From Apiospora phragmitis (taxonomy: Eukaryota > Ascomycota > Sordariomycetes > Amphisphaeriales > Apiosporaceae), in the NCBI GenBank assembly GCA_038363925.1, contig JAQQWL010000006.1, forward strand, positions 104,501-168,500: a stretch of 64,000 nucleotides of DNA, read 5' to 3'. A program made the translations under genes and the position numbers. The notes below the pieces were generated by a model. That model worked only from the letters and a program-made list of their open reading frames with translations. It had not been told where the DNA came from and made no database searches. This document shows, piece after piece, positions 1 through 13,654 of this stretch; positions within the stretch are counted from its first letter, which is position 1; each line of letters begins with the position of its first letter.

Positions 1-3000
1 AGTTAGAGCGAACCAGTGCCCAATGAGCCGTATGTTTGCATGTACGTACATACCCGATATCGAGGAGTGGAATGGCGACCCGGGCGGCCTTCGCACGTTA
101 CATGGGAATACAGAAGACACCAAAATCAGCAGCAGAAATGCCGAGTTTCTGCCTCGATAACGCCCCATCTCACCACTGGTACGATGGGCAGGCTTACGTC
201 AAGCCAGCGCTGATCTGACCCCCTACTCTCAACGCCATGCGGCGTGCCATTCGCAACAGTTGTCTGTTCCTCTGACGGAAATATGTTCCTCACCCAAGTT
301 GAAGGCGCGTTGCGACGCATGGGCAATTGCCTCGGTCCAATATCATCATATTAGATTACAAGAATATTCATGGTTGATCATTATTGTTCATGTTTCGTGT
401 TAGATACTTTAGACAGGCAGAGAGTGAGAGGGTCGGATGTCTCCTACTTCGACGTTCACATGTCTCTAGGGGGAGGCAATCGTCCTTCCATCTGGGATGA
501 TCTGCATGTGGCCGTCCTTGCATGAGTAGGGGCTGAGTAAGACGAGTGCTCTTCGGCCAAGTGCAGTGCGGTGGCTGCAGTTCGTATTCTGGCAGATACT
601 ACACTCCAATGAGCCGAACACCGCCGGATCTTCTTTGCCAATGCGGCTTAATTCTGTGTGAAGTGTCAGAGCAACCGTGTCGTGACCTGCTGCAAGTATG
701 TCGGAAATATAGAAATTTTAGACAGTCTTATTAAGCACATGCAAGATACGGCAACCACTGAAGATATGTTCGTTGATGAACGAAAGAGGCCTAAGCCCAC
801 GGGAGAAAGGGGCACATGGCCGCATAGGCCGTTAGGAAAGAGGGTGCATGCAGTACATACATAGTAGTCTGGTCTGATCACTCAGTCATCTCATCTTGCA
901 TCTTTAGGTCCCTAGGTTCTTTTCTGCTCGAGAGTAAGTAAATATCAGCACGGAATGTGATATGGCCTTCTTTTGATCTTTGGCCAGCTGCACTGTACGT
1001 ACAGAATATTGATATGTTTGGTTGACCCGGCTTGCCAGCCAAGCCAGCGACATGCAAGGACCTGGAAAAGACCCCTGGCAGAAGCTTGGCTATAGCAGCT
1101 AGTTCTATTGGGCCGGGGTAGGCGGCCAAACCTGGTCAAAGTTTGAGAAGGGACGGGAAGGGAAGAGATGGGGAGAGATGCATATGCATATGACGATAAT
1201 GCCGGGAAATAAGTACACCTGGTATTGCAGGAACACGCCGCAGACAGGGGTGCCGATCCTTTTTCTACATCTCCTGCTTTGCACGGTCTGTCTGTCGTTT
1301 CTGTGCCACACGATACTTTGAATGCACGGTACTACCTACCGACTTGTCATTATTCATCGCTATGCTTGCTCGTGGCAAAGGGTAGTCCGGAACAGCTACT
1401 GGCAGATTTTCGGGAAATTGGATCTGGCGTGGCATCTGCTCTCAAGTAGTCCGTTTCGCCTTGATTGCGCGCGTCTGGAGAGGGGCCTGTCATTCTTCCG
1501 GGCCTTTTTCAGGGAAGCCTTTTAGGCGATTTCAGGTCAAGCTACTACCAGTTTGGGGGGCCATCTAAACATCAACCATGGGAAGGGAAGGGAAGGGGGA
1601 TACGATGTTGCAAATGGAGATGGGGAACGCATGCCCGCAGCCCATGTCGCTATTGTAGATACATATAATGCCGACGCGGGTTGGCAATCCCGTAATTATA
1701 GGTATGCACGTCCTTGACATAGTTGGCAGGGAGCGACGAACGCGTCAAGATGCATTATCTTGAACAATTTCGTTGGTCATGCCCGCCGCCGGCCAAAGCT
1801 GAGAATGGGCGGCCCTAAAGTCTGTGGCCTTAAGGGGGAGGCAGCCCCAAGAGGGTTTAAGCGTGCCCGGGCCGGGCCACCCAACCACCCTTGCCACCCC
1901 ACCTACACGTTACCCCCTGAAAGTTTGTTAATTGATGGATACCGTTTCGGACTTCAGATGAAGTATCGACAGGCTACATTTGCGTAGGAAATACATCGAG
2001 CGTCCATTTGAAACATAAAAAACAGAGGAATTACTACGTAAAAGACTGGACAGCTGTTATACGTTTCAGCACGATAGAGGTATTGAGACGCATGAAATAC
2101 CTATACAAGGGCTCTCACACAAGGGTATGAATTTAACAAACTTTCAGGGGGTAGAGTGTACAGCCTCTCTTTCAATGACAGCCATCAGTGTAAGCTTCCC
2201 CCTTGTTGGCCAATTTCGCGGGTTTGAGATACGAAGCATCACTCTCTCTCTCTCTCGCTTCCTTTTGGTAGTAATAAAGTGTAATGGAGCCCGGGCTTTG
2301 GGTCGGGTCGGAACTATTACCAACATTATTGACTATTCGCGGCTCTTCGGTCTGCGCAAACGTCATCGCCCTAGCGAGGTCCCATTCGATAGACCAACAG
2401 GCGGAGATGCTGACAGGGTTCCTTGCTCTTTGTTTTTTTCGCTGTGCCTGTGCGGCTCGCTGGGAGCAAAACTTGGAGCTAGAAAACCCACGATCTTGGA
2501 TTGAGAGTCACAATGGAGATAAGCTACTGTATGTATGTACGCCGAAGACCAGTTTGCCATGACCTATATCGTCTCGGATATTGACCAGTACTGTGTGTAC
2601 CACGGTTTTGCCGTGATTGTTTCTTTTCTTCTTTGTTGCTTCGTCGGCAACTCGGGACTAGGAGCCATACTACGTCGGCACTCGCACAGCCTCAATCCTC
2701 GGTTGACAAGTCTAGGGAACGCCGATGATGTGTTTTGCGGCGCTACCATGGCGTTCCGTTTGCGTTCGTTCGTTCATCAGCTGCTTTTTTTTTTCGTTGC
2801 TCCCCTGTTGTTTACACCCAGTACTCCCTTTCCAATGTTGACTATGCACTGCCGAATAGAGTGAGTGACTGCGTAATATCTGGGTGTTTCACAGAGCCGG
2901 CCTGATGCCCAAACGCCATCTGTACCCCGAACCTTGAGACATTCTTGCTCCTCATTTTCGCATCAAGCCATGTGTTATTGCTGCAGGTTCCCGCAATTGC

Positions 3001-5248
3001 AGGCTCCTTTTCTGAGACCTACGACACAGCAAAGCGACAGAAAAGAGGGTCATCAATCAAATGATGAACCACCATGCATATCCATCTATCCAATCCTTTC
3101 CGTGTTTGACTTCATCTCCCGATGCCTCCCATACCCTATCCTATATACTTTACTTGAAGGGTTAGTTGTGCCATGCCACACCATGCGACCCGGGAGTACC
3201 TGCAGCATCGACTGATACTGACAACTTTGTCCATCCCATTCCCTCCGTTACAAGTGCAGCATGGTAAAATTAGAATAACAGTACGTCGTAGATCGCCGAA
3301 AGACGTCCAGCTAGTACGGAAGGTTGTGAGAAGGCGTCTAATAAATTATCGCGGCATAGATAACAGGCGATGGCACAAAAAGACGTCACTAGTCCGTCCC
3401 AACGAGCCGCTGTTCATGGTCCGTCCCTGCGTCCGGCTCGAAAGGTATTGGACTGTTCCAATGTTCTGGCCGGCCTCCGCTCTAGCGGCTGGGGCGGTCT
3501 GCTGCGCTTGAACCTCTCTCGGCCTAGCATCAAGGGGGATCGCATCGAAGGCAGGTACATATGTAGTTACTAACCAGAGGCCAGGTTTTGCTCATCAGTC
3601 TTTTTTTTTTCGTTGCGGAAGGCCGTGGGCTCGTATGCCAGACGGGGACTGGGACTGGGACTGGGACTGGGGCATGTGCTGGCATTGTGCACTATAGCCT
3701 AGGTCACATATAGCACAACAAACAGCGTGCGCAAGCTGCCGGCCTGGTAAAATTTGGTTTGATTGCCATAATATGCCAGACTCATAGCCGCGGCTACTAC
3801 GTCCGCACTACTCTGCCAGTATTCCAAAATATGTAATCCTCTGCCGACTCTCGGGTCCTAGCCTGGTGCCGCCGTTCCCAGTGTAATCTCAGCATTTCGT
3901 GCCTCGTGATTACTTTTGCCTATGGAGAAATTGGCTTTCTACACTGCCGATCCCTCCCTTTTCTTTTTTATCTTTTTTGGGGTGCCCGGTCCAAAGCCAC
4001 AAAGATCGATCAAGATACTATACAAGATGCTAGTAGGTAGTATATGTCACTGGTACCCAACCTAAATAGCCGAGGGCAACCTTCGCATGTAAGGAAGGCG
4101 CTTTGCTTTCTTCTTCTGCTCCTCCTCGGCCTCGTTGCTGGCGGCTGGACTGCTCGAGTCTCGCGCCCTAAATCCGTACTGTATGTGTACGTACACACTG
4201 GAGAAAGTGAGCATCCCAAAGGGGTGTCACCCACAACGGATGGTAGGCGTGCAGGGGTTCTCCTCGGACCGCCCCAATCCCCTGTCGATATTCTGCAAGT
4301 CCCCTCTCCAAGCTCAAGTGGACCGCGGGCCACCATCAACCAAGCCCAGCCCATCAAGCCTAGCTGCAAGTCAAAATTATGGTGGGAAAGAAAGAGACTT
4401 TAACCTACGGAGTACAGCGAACTCTTAAATGTAGCGTAGCTGCTATTGTCTGCCTAGGAGATACAGTAACGAGGTAGCGTAGCGTGAGAGAGTGACTGAT
4501 GTGAGAAAACGAGCGGCCGATCCAGTTTAATGCTTCGGGGTCTGATTTGTCTGTTCGTTCGGAAAACCGAGTCCCTGTCACCTTTTCGAACTTTGGTTCT
4601 GGAATATCAGAACCCTTTCTTCCTCTCCCCAATCTACCCTCATCTCCCGGCCCGTGGAAGAGAGAGAGAGAGAGCTCGCGAGAAGAGATCACCAAATCGA
4701 CGTCCTCTCTGCTCCCTTTCCCTGTCAGGCTCGCCGACGGCCCTTGTTGATCCATTTCGCTAGTAGCTAACCCCCCCCCCCGGACTTCCCGACCTGTGTG
4801 TGGATTCTCTTCTGTACATCATTATCCAGGCAAATAAAGACAATAGCTTCCCCGCGTTGCTTGCCCTCGTCGTCCGCCGCCCTTCCCTTGCAGATCGATA
4901 AGGAGCTCATAAGCCCATCGACGGATACATCTAAAGGAAGCATGCTCTGCTGCCTCGAGCAATCAAGAGAGTCGGAGCAACATATCACTTAAGGAGGGTG
5001 GACAATGCCAGCAAGTTAACCCGGGTGCTTTTGAGTAGGGTCATCGATAGCCGTGGGTTGGTGAACATATGCGCCTGGCTACCCTAGGCTTACGGCTTTC
5101 TTCGAGCGTCATCACCAGAGATTCTTTCCTTTGAACCTACGCCTTTGGATTATACGCCGCCATCGGATCATCGGTTTTCCATGCTTGGGGCATACAGGCC
5201 GTTGACCCGCAACTTGGTAGTTGCGTTGAATTTATCGAGGCCGCGACC
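1..5248. other. Gene-free stretch upstream of the serine-rich gene
   Basis: Over 5 kb without a convincing gene. Every open frame is about 125 codons or shorter, opposing strands carry frames of similar size, and none shows a recognisable domain or a good start context. The DNA is not strongly AT-rich and does not look RIP-degraded. It holds short homopolymers, purine-rich patches such as runs of GGGAA near 1580-1600, and one hexamer repeat. It may contain long 5' leaders, regulatory DNA or non-coding transcripts, none of which can be shown from sequence alone. Confidence 0.6.
3645..3668. repeat. Tandem hexamer (GGGACT)4
   Basis: Four exact copies of GGGACT, followed directly by GGGG. It is a short minisatellite-like array in non-coding DNA, with no assigned function. 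Confidence 0.9.
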
Positions 5249-8200
5249 ATGGGCCACAGGTCCAAGTTCACATTCCCAGTGCCGGGACGGAAGCCCAAGC
5301 CTTCACCGCCTTCCACGAGAGCGGGACCGGCTCTGACAAAAGCTGAGAGAATCTTGGGTACAGGTGGGATCAATGTGGACTCGCGGACAAACTCCGTGAG
5401 AAGTCCGCAGCAGCCATGGGACACCAAATCTGGCATCAGCATTTCTATATCAGAGAGCAGCGACGGCTATGCCACCGTTCAGACAGGGCTAGGCATCCGC
5501 GCCGAGGACGACTATGACGATGATGCGACGGCGGGGACAAGCTACGGACATGCGCCCTGTCCATGGGGAACCTGGAATCGGAAATCATCCCCGGCAATTA
5601 CGGAGCGCGCAAAGCAACGACTATGCGAACCCGTTACGCCAGAAGAAATCGGCCGCCACCATAGGCCACGACTACCGAGACGCGACGACAACAGCCTCGA
5701 CCATGATGCGGCGGCAGTCCAACGCTTCCACCATCTTCACACATTACGACCCACACCAGGTCCCCCTATCGATATCGCAGCAGACGTCGAGCTCGGCCAT
5801 GGCTAAGGGCTTGCCGACCAAAATTACCGATCTTCTGGATGTCGATGGACTCTTATCAGGCAAGCAGGACAAGAAGAAACCCGCAAAACTGGATCTCTCC
5901 CTCCTCCGACCTAGGAATCGCAGCAACAAGGATGTGAGCCCACAAGTCGAGCCGGTCCTGGGTAACAACTATGTAATGAGATCCCCATCGTTTGTTTCGC
6001 AGAATTCGCCCATGAAAGACGCGTTTCCCATGCCGTCCCATGGCTACGGCAAGAGAGGATCACGGCAAATCACCAAGCTGCCGCCCAGTTTCAACACCCA
6101 GAGTAACGAGACGCTGCCGAGTCTGGGAAAGATGTCGGAACTCAACCAGTTGTACGACCACTACGAGCGACAGCTCTTCGGCCAGGAAGAAGAGCCCGAG
6201 GAGGAATCTTCCTCGCCTTTGCTGCAGTTCCCGATGCCGCCCACGAACGACCACCGATTCTCTTCTGAGCCATCCCCGCCCTTGACGACGGCGTCTACAC
6301 ACATGAGCTCGTTCGTTACGCCCTTGTCCAACCCCGTGACTCGGCAAGCATACCAGCCACAGCTCCCCTACAGGAATCGCAAAGATTCCACTAGCAGTAG
6401 GACGACGACAACTGCTATATCACCGCCCCAAGGTCATCTCCAAAATGGCCATGAGGATGCATCGAGTATATCGAGCCGGAATACGAGAACCTCGAAAGTA
6501 TCCCGGCCGGAGAAGAGCCCTTTGGACACAGACCTGCAGCAGCGAAGCGTGCTATCGTTGTCTGACTCAGAGTCCGAAGACGAGACGTTTAGTGACTCGG
6601 CACCGATGTCTTCCATGTCGTCACATGGGCAGACGTCTCATGGTGGCAGCCCAGCGTCCAACTATCGGAAACGGCCGGCCCAGCAGACAACAACATCAGC
6701 TCCCCAGGACCACAATAACGTAGCGGATTCGAAGTCCAACACCTACAGCCAACTGAACGACTTCCTTACCGTTCCTGCTTCCGCTACTGGGCATGCCACC
6801 AGATCACCAGCGGTGTCACAGACGACGCTTCGGTCAGCCTCATCCTCCAGCACGACTACCGGTCTTTCCAAGTCTGGCTCCGGACATCCATCGGACCGCG
6901 GCTCAGGTCCCTCAGCACGCTCCAGTGTCACGGCCGAATCGCTCGTACGCGCAAAGACGGCTCGTCCGCAAGATGCATACGGCGTCCACGATGCCAAGGT
7001 CATTGCCATCTTACCGGTGGCTTCTACGGCGGATGCTGCGATGGGCATGCCTGAGTCTGACACCCCCGACTACGACCCCAGGTTTTCGCGGCAGGGCAAC
7101 CTCTCGCAGCGCAATTCGGATCAGCCGACGCCGCCGCTGTCGCCGAGCAGCGTCGACTTCTACATCCAGTCGCCCAAGTCCATAGACCGGAGCAGCGTCG
7201 CCGATGCCAGCGAAGCGCACAACGCCCGCTTCATGGCCGTGACGCGCCAGGAGGAGATGCTGCTGGCGGCCCTGCGGAAGAAGCGGGCGATCATGCGGGA
7301 GAACATCATGGCCGAGATCGAGGGCGAAAAGGGCAGCGTGGTCAGCCTCGAGACGAGCAGCAGCAGTGGTGGAAGCCGCAGCAGCAGACAGTTCGCCAAA
7401 GGGACTGCGATGGCAACCCACGGCCACGGCAGAAGGACATCGTCGGAATCGATGCCCCGGAACAACAACAACAACACCCCGTCCCCCATCGTGTTTCCCG
7501 GCCGCAGCTCGTCGCTCGCCAGGAACATGAAGGACCTGACATCGGACAGGGGCATGAGGAGCGGGAGCTCGCTCTCGCAGCACCGGACGAGGCCCGCCAG
7601 CAACAGTGCCATGCGCGCCGCTTCGAGTTCGAGGCTGGGGTCGGCGGCGAGTGCACGTGACGCGGATGACCAGCATCACCGTTTGAGCTACGGGACGGGA
7701 CCGCGGGCGCCGGGCCAGACGCACGACCGGCGCGAACGGGTCCTGATGTTCCTGGACCGGCCCCTCGGCGGCCTCGAAGCCATCGACTCGGCGGAGCCCA
7801 GCCCGGACCTGAGCGAGTTCCTCGACTTCGACATGGAGAGCGAGGGTGATGACCGACGACGCAGCCGCGCGAGGTCGAGGTACACGAGCGGCAGCGGCGA
7901 ATACGGGCACCGCAGCAGCAGCGGCAGCAACAACATCAACAGCAGCAGCAAGAACAGCAGCAATTACCACCTGCGACGCCCCAGCAACCGGCCGCGCGCG
8001 GACTCGAACGCGCTGAACCCCATGACCTCGCCGCTGCGGATCCAGCTCGACGGCGTGCCGGAGCAGGAGTACCAGGACGGCCTTGCCGACCTCGACGACG
8101 ACGACGACGATTACCTCGACGACGACCACTTCGACGGCTTCTCCGACGTCATCGAGCACCCGACAATGACCAGCACCAGCAGCCGCGTGGCGGCGCAGAA

Positions 8201-8342
8201 GTCGTTGGCGGCGGCGAGGCCCGATAGCCCGGTCCATCACCACCACCAACCGCAGCAGCCAATGATGTCGGGCACATCAAGGGGAAGAACAGTGCCGTGC
8301 GGATCAGCGCTGTCGGCCCCTCGGTGGGGAGATGACGACTAG
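5249..8342 (+). CDS. Serine-rich low-complexity fungal protein, reading frame disturbed near 5.5 kb
   Basis: The start is ATG at 5249 in a good context (GACCATGGGC), beginning MGHRSKFTFPVPGRK. That frame runs to about 5806, but the long downstream frame (from about 5493 to 8342) is in another phase. It carries a stretch typical of a conserved fungal family (PLSISQQTSSSAMAKGLP, about 5764-5817), a basic helix RQEEMLLAALRKKRAIM near 7250 and an acidic DDDDDDY patch near 8100. The rest is poly-Ser, poly-Asn and poly-Gln. The middle frame contains LESEIIP near 5575, so two single-base losses (the second at the CCCC run near 5589) would join all three pieces; one short intron is the alternative. 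No enzyme domain, signal peptide or membrane segment is visible. The function is unknown; the composition suggests an intrinsically disordered, possibly regulatory or cell-polarity protein. Confidence 0.75.
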
Positions 8343-10330
8343 GAGGTTAAAAGCCTGCCTGTCGCGACTTTCTCTGCACTGCACCCTACGCTACATGCAA
8401 TATGACTTCGCATTACCATACACGGAACGGTTATACGGACAGCATGGACAAAGAAGGGGAAGCACGGCAATGAACTCGGAACGGATCGCGCTTCGCATAT
8501 TACATCACCACATACGCCTTACACAGCATACTGCTACTGCTACTACATACGCAATGGCAAAACCTTGGTCGAGAAATAAATTTCTGTGTATCGACAACAT
8601 CGTTATTTTTATGTTCTCACAGACACCCCTCACGGCATTAGACTTCCTTTTCTCTCTCTCTACCTTACACTCTCTGATTTGGGTAGCGCGCTGAAGGAGT
8701 CGGGAGGCATAACATGCTTTCAGAGGGCTGGGCCAAAGCCCAAGGGAGGAACCGGAAGGAAGGAAGGAGGATTCGTAATTTGTGTACAGGCGGGGGCTTC
8801 ATTTGTATAATATTATTACTCGGTTGGGAAACTACGAGAAATGACGAGAGAGAAACTGGTGGAGTTTTCCGGCTTGGGTATAGAATGCCGCAACCCATCA
8901 GACCTAGCTGCTCAGCGCGCAGCACGCAAGAAGAGCAGAAAGAAAGCTCTTTGCCTCTATAGCAGACGCCAGAGCGAGAATTGCTTTGCTCGCCATTGCG
9001 AGATATTCGACAGTAATGACAGACCATGAAAGCCTATGCATATGTCCCTTCCTCTTGGTGACCTTGATAAAATCATGGCAAATTTCGATCTTCACTGCCG
9101 ACTGGAGGCATGGGGGACATGGTGAGTACATCTTCCAATGTAATGGGTGGCACGACGATAGGCCTTTGCGTGCAGCAAGCGTTGCTGGGTTTATAGAGCG
9201 ACTGGGTTGGGCTCCAGTTCATCCCAAGTAACCACGGGGAGATCGTCGCCGTTCTTACGTGGCACTATGGATCCAAGGGTCCAGGCTGGTGAGATTCCAC
9301 CATAGAAATCTAGCCCCTCATGGAGCCTCGACCAGAACATAAACCTCTACCATTGGGATCTCGGCCGGATCTTCTTCTACTGGGGCCCTCTCAGGAGGAG
9401 ACGAAGAAAAAAAACCGAGCTGCGCTTCCGAGCTGATCAATTGGCGAAGGAGGCTGAGATGGCGTCACGTAGTAGGACGAACCACTGGCCATCGCTAGCT
9501 CCAGTCACAGTTGGTACAGTATCTATTGATGTACATACAGGCTATGTTTGTAGTTGAGTTTAGCTGTGAGGTGGTCAGGATATTCCGACTAGAACAGCAC
9601 CAGCTATTCAATACCCCATTGATTGATATACGATGATGGGATCAGATATGACGACCCCTCTGGATCTGGTAATTTTGTTGTGGCCATTGTGTGAACGAGT
9701 GCTTGGAAGGAAAGTATGTAGCCAAGAAATCAGTAGAATCAGTGTTGGGCCCAGATTTGACCATTCCTCCATTCGTTCTTTTCACCGCCCTTATTAGTTC
9801 CCCTTACATACCTCATGTGTCCAGGGCAGTGGTCGTGGTCGGCATCGGTGATTCACCCGGATCGGATCACCCCCGCATTCAGGGCCGATCGATGAGAGAG
9901 AGGCCCGCAGCGCCCACCACCATCCCATCTGCGGAATTGTACAACTACATCGCATCGTGCAGGCTGCCCGCCACCCTGAGGAGCAGAGTGCACGAGGATG
10001 TGCTACACGAGAAGCAGACCTCTAGAGCTTGGCAGCTTGGACGGAGCTATTCAGCGTCACAGGCGCGGGATCTAGGTTAGGCACTTAGCATGGTCGGTGG
10101 TCGGAGTTTTAAAAGGCGGCAGGGTCTGGATGTGCACTAAGTCTGCCACATGGCAGGTGCCTTGAAAGCCACTTTATCAGTTCCGCATGGGTGCAGTGCA
10201 CTAACGTCGATCGGATCTGGATCAGGCGCTTCTGATTTCACAATGGTGGTCGAGGACTTGGAAAGCAATATATGATGAGACTGCAGGTAGGAATTCGTGT
10301 CGTTAAGCAATTGGGCTTGAGCATTGTGTG

Positions 10331-10358
10331 GTGTGTGTGTGTGTGTGTGTGTGTGTGT
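10331..10358. repeat. (GT)14 microsatellite
   Basis: Fourteen uninterrupted GT units in non-coding DNA, preceded by a near-continuous GTGTG. Likely length-polymorphic between strains. Confidence 0.95.
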
Positions 10359-11073
10359 CTCGTGGCTTGATCAGGGTCTTGAACCAAGCACAGCGAATTG
10401 ACGGACCCGTAGTATAAAGGTTCAGGTATACATCTTTGTATCTGTATCATAACAGAAGCAGAGGTGACGGGATAGTCACCTTTGAGATTATGTACCAGAG
10501 ATATTTGTTTCATCCCAAAGCCAAGCTGAATCGAAAGAAAAGGAGGCGCTTTGATGCTGCATCATGGATGATGATACATACCCGTTTCCAGTGGATACCA
10601 CTGGAAACGAATACCTGCCTGATACATTCAGCCTCTGGCGGTGCAACCTACAGTCACAACAACATTGAATGGAGGACTGGGTGTCGGCACTTCGTGCGCT
10701 ATTGAGAAGAAACAAAGATCAGCATCTCCAGACACTGCTGGACCATGTCAATACGTGTAACTTCAGCTGTGTTGTGTGGATGGGCGCTGTCATCTTTATG
10801 ACCGGCAACAACCCAGCAAGCCAAGTCTTGTAGACGTGGACCAGCTAAAGCCTAGGAAGAGAGCTTTCCTTGGAAAAGCTGGGGTTTAGGGCCAACTTGA
10901 TTTGGATGGACTGCCAGGAACGCCTTTGCCATCATCACTCAGCAAAAGCTTGAGGGTCTCGTCCTAAAACAACTGCACCCACCCTTTAGCCAAGCTGGGA
11001 GCTTGCTTTTCGCAGCTTGAAACAAAAGTAGGCACAGAAGTAGGCATGCACACAAGGTCAGGTTTTTCCCCTA

Positions 11074-11097
11074 CTCTCTCTCTCTCTCTCTCTCTCT
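11074..11097. repeat. (CT)12 microsatellite
   Basis: Twelve CT units about 640 bp upstream of the transporter start. CT-rich tracts are common in fungal promoters and leaders, so this may belong to the transporter's 5' region. Confidence 0.9.
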
Positions 11098-11737
11098 GTA
11101 ATTCTGTAATTACAAACAGATACTGGATGCTGTTATGTCGATTGGCCTTTTCCACAGCAACAGTAGCATCTCTTTGCCGTGTACCCGAGTCCTGCCCCGA
11201 GAGAGGATTGCCCAGAACTACATATCTTTAGGCCTGCCTTCTGCATTATCGAGCGCGCGCCCAGCATCGCATGCATCGAATCCAGCCCAGTTGCTACACC
11301 CTAGCCCAATTAAATCAGGGCCCCCAAGGAATCCAGGGTAACCCAAGCGAGGCCGCCTCCCACCCCAACTCAATCAATCCTACCCAATCCCACTCGAATC
11401 ACGACATCAAATTTCATCGCGAATACTCCGTAGTCAGCCCCGGCACGCGCAGCGCAGCCAATTCTTTTTTGCTACATTTCTAGCCCAGATCCCTATTTTT
11501 TTTGGACGCTGCGACAAGAGGCAACCAACAACCACTTCGACGACAGCTTCACCAGCATAATCCAAATACCAGCTTACGCCTGCTTGTGGAAACCCGTCAA
11601 AGCTTCTCTCCGCCCTCACGCGACCGGCACCAATTATCCTGGAGCGGACAGTAAGATTGCGACGTCATAGCCTTTTGGCCAACACCGGCCACTTTACGTG
11701 CCCACGATGGCTCTGCTTGAAGCCCTCGCACCCTACC

Positions 11738-13276
11738 ATGGGAGGCCCGACACTGCTGGGCATGCCTGTGAAGCAGGTCTCGCTCATCACCGTATGTGCA
11801 TCCTCTTGCCTCGACTCGGCGCGCCGCCGTCTCGTTGTTGCACCCGACCCTTGCTAACATGGCACCCTTCTATGCAGTTGACCTTCCAGAACTCGGCCCT
11901 CATCCTCCTCATGCACTACTCGCGGATGATGCCTCCGAGCGGCGACCACCGATACTTCACTTCCACTGCCATCTTTCTCACCGAGATCATCAAGCTGGCC
12001 ATCTCGTTGACGTTTGCCATATACGAGGTATCGCGGAGTCTGGCACCCTCGACCCCCGCCACCGTCATATTCGAGCAGATCTACAATGCCGTCTTCTCTG
12101 GAGACGGATGGAAGCTGGCCATCCCGGCTTGCCTCTACACCCTACAGAACACGCTGCAGTACGTGGCTGTAGGCAACCTGGATCCGGTGCACTTCCAGAT
12201 CCTGTACCAACTCAAGATCCTCACGACCGCCATATTCACCGTGACCATGCTCGGACGGTCACTGTCGCCCAAGCGCTGGGTTGCACTCGTGATACTGACC
12301 ATGGGCGTCTCGATTGTCTCGATCCCGTCGTCCGGTCCCAAGGAGACGTCGTTCATGATCCACGACATGACAGACCACTTCTTCCCCCGATCCGTGCATG
12401 AGTTGGGACAAGTGGCCAACGGCATGAGCGAGGTGGCTAGAGAACTTACCAAGCGGACTGTGGACGGCCTCGCGGACGTTGGGGGTACACTGATGAAGCG
12501 ATCTGCCACATACGAAGGCATTGAGGAGGACCAGAACCTGGCACCGGTCATGAACTACTCGATCGGGCTCTCGGCCGTGATTGTGGCAGCTCTGGTCTCG
12601 GGCCTGACGGGCGTCTACTTCGAGAAGGTGCTCAAGGACCCGGCATCGGCCGCCTCGGTCTGGACGCGCAACATCCAGCTGTCGTTTTACTCGCTCTTCC
12701 CTGCGCTGTTCGTCGGCATTTTCTTCAAGGATGGCGAGGAGATTGCCCAGCATGGCTTCTTCGACGGCTACAACTGGGTGGTGTGGGCCTTGATTCTGCT
12801 GCAAGCGTTTGGCGGCGTGCTGGCCTCCCTCTGCATCAACTATGCGGACAACATTGCCAAGAATTTCGCGACGAGCATTAGTATTGTCATCAGCTTCCTC
12901 TTCAGCGTATACTTTTTTAATGTTGGGGTATCCCTCACGGTAAGTCGCCCATCACAGTACGTTTGTCTTTTTTATCTTGGCGCATAGCTGACTGCGAAAT
13001 CCCCAGTTCCTCATCGGCACGTTCTTGGTTCTCATCTCGACGTTCTTGTACAGCGGCCCGGACCGAAAGCGCGGGCGCCCGCCGCCCATCAACATCGTCA
13101 ACTACGAAAAGACGACGATCGACCCGATGAACACACCGCGATCCAATGACAACTTGACTGTACCCAACCCGTTGGAATCAGTGAAGGCCATGGGACTGTC
13201 TACATCACGACCATCTTCTCCCTTACGCCATCACTCCAGGGTCCCGTCATCGCGGGGTAAGCACCGAGACGAATAA
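11738..13276 (+). CDS. Golgi nucleotide-sugar transporter, UDP-galactose type (Gms1/SLC35A-like)
   Basis: Three exons. The chosen start is ACCATGGGAGGC at 11738 (MGGPTLLGMPVKQVSLIT). Intron 1 is 11792-11877 (GTATGT, branch TGCTAAC, TATGCAG) and intron 2 is 12940-13006 (GTAAGT, CCCCAG). Joined, the product has the many hydrophobic helices of the drug/metabolite-transporter fold, with family motifs such as LTFQNSALILLMHYSR, the LQYVAVGNLDPVHFQILYQLKI region and, near the end, FGGVLASLCINYADNIAKNF. A polar loop of about 70 residues (encoded about 12350-12550) separates the halves. Such proteins exchange a cytosolic UDP-sugar for luminal UMP in the Golgi and feed glycosylation. The exact sugar specificity cannot be read from sequence. 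The frame is intact. Confidence 0.93.
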
Positions 13277-13654
13277 ATGGAAGACGGTGGTCGAGGTCGC
13301 AAGATCTTGATTGACACCACATACGAGACGGACGTTTTGCACGAACTTCACACGATCACAGTTGACATTGGGGCGCCTATATACCAAGTGCCGAGCCCAA
13401 GTGAAATCGGCCACTACGACACACATACATCGGACCTACATGATACGATGCCACGATACCCGTACAGGGAGGATATTCACCGTTGGGCGGTGCAGATGGG
13501 ATGTCATCAACGCACGGCTGGACGTATCTTTGAAAACGGGTTCAGGGGAACTCGGGTTAATGGGTTTGATGCGGAAAAAACAGGGAGGCATTGGAGCGGG
13601 AAAAACAAAGCCTTGATGGCAACGCAATTTGGCGGGAAAGGGGCCTCTGGTTAG
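13277..13654 (+). other. Open frame directly abutting and in phase with the transporter stop
   Basis: The transporter ends GAC GAA TAA and the next codon is ATG; the same frame then stays open for 125 codons. No domain is recognised. It could be 3' UTR that is open by chance, a former C-terminal extension, or a separate short ORF. Nothing in the sequence shows that it is translated. Confidence 0.15.

Larger units (their letters stand above)
8343..11737. other. Intergenic region with microsatellites
   Basis: No supported gene. The open frames are short (up to 129 codons at 9691-10080) and lack conserved features. The region contains a GT and a CT microsatellite. The last few hundred bases are CT-rich and presumably hold the promoter and leader of the downstream transporter gene. 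Confidence 0.55.

Noticed and set aside
7011..8249. Minus-strand 412-codon open frame opposite the serine-rich gene
   Set aside because: It mirrors GC-rich, repetitive codons of the plus-strand gene, is Arg/Val/Ala-rich without a domain, and has no promoter or splice support.
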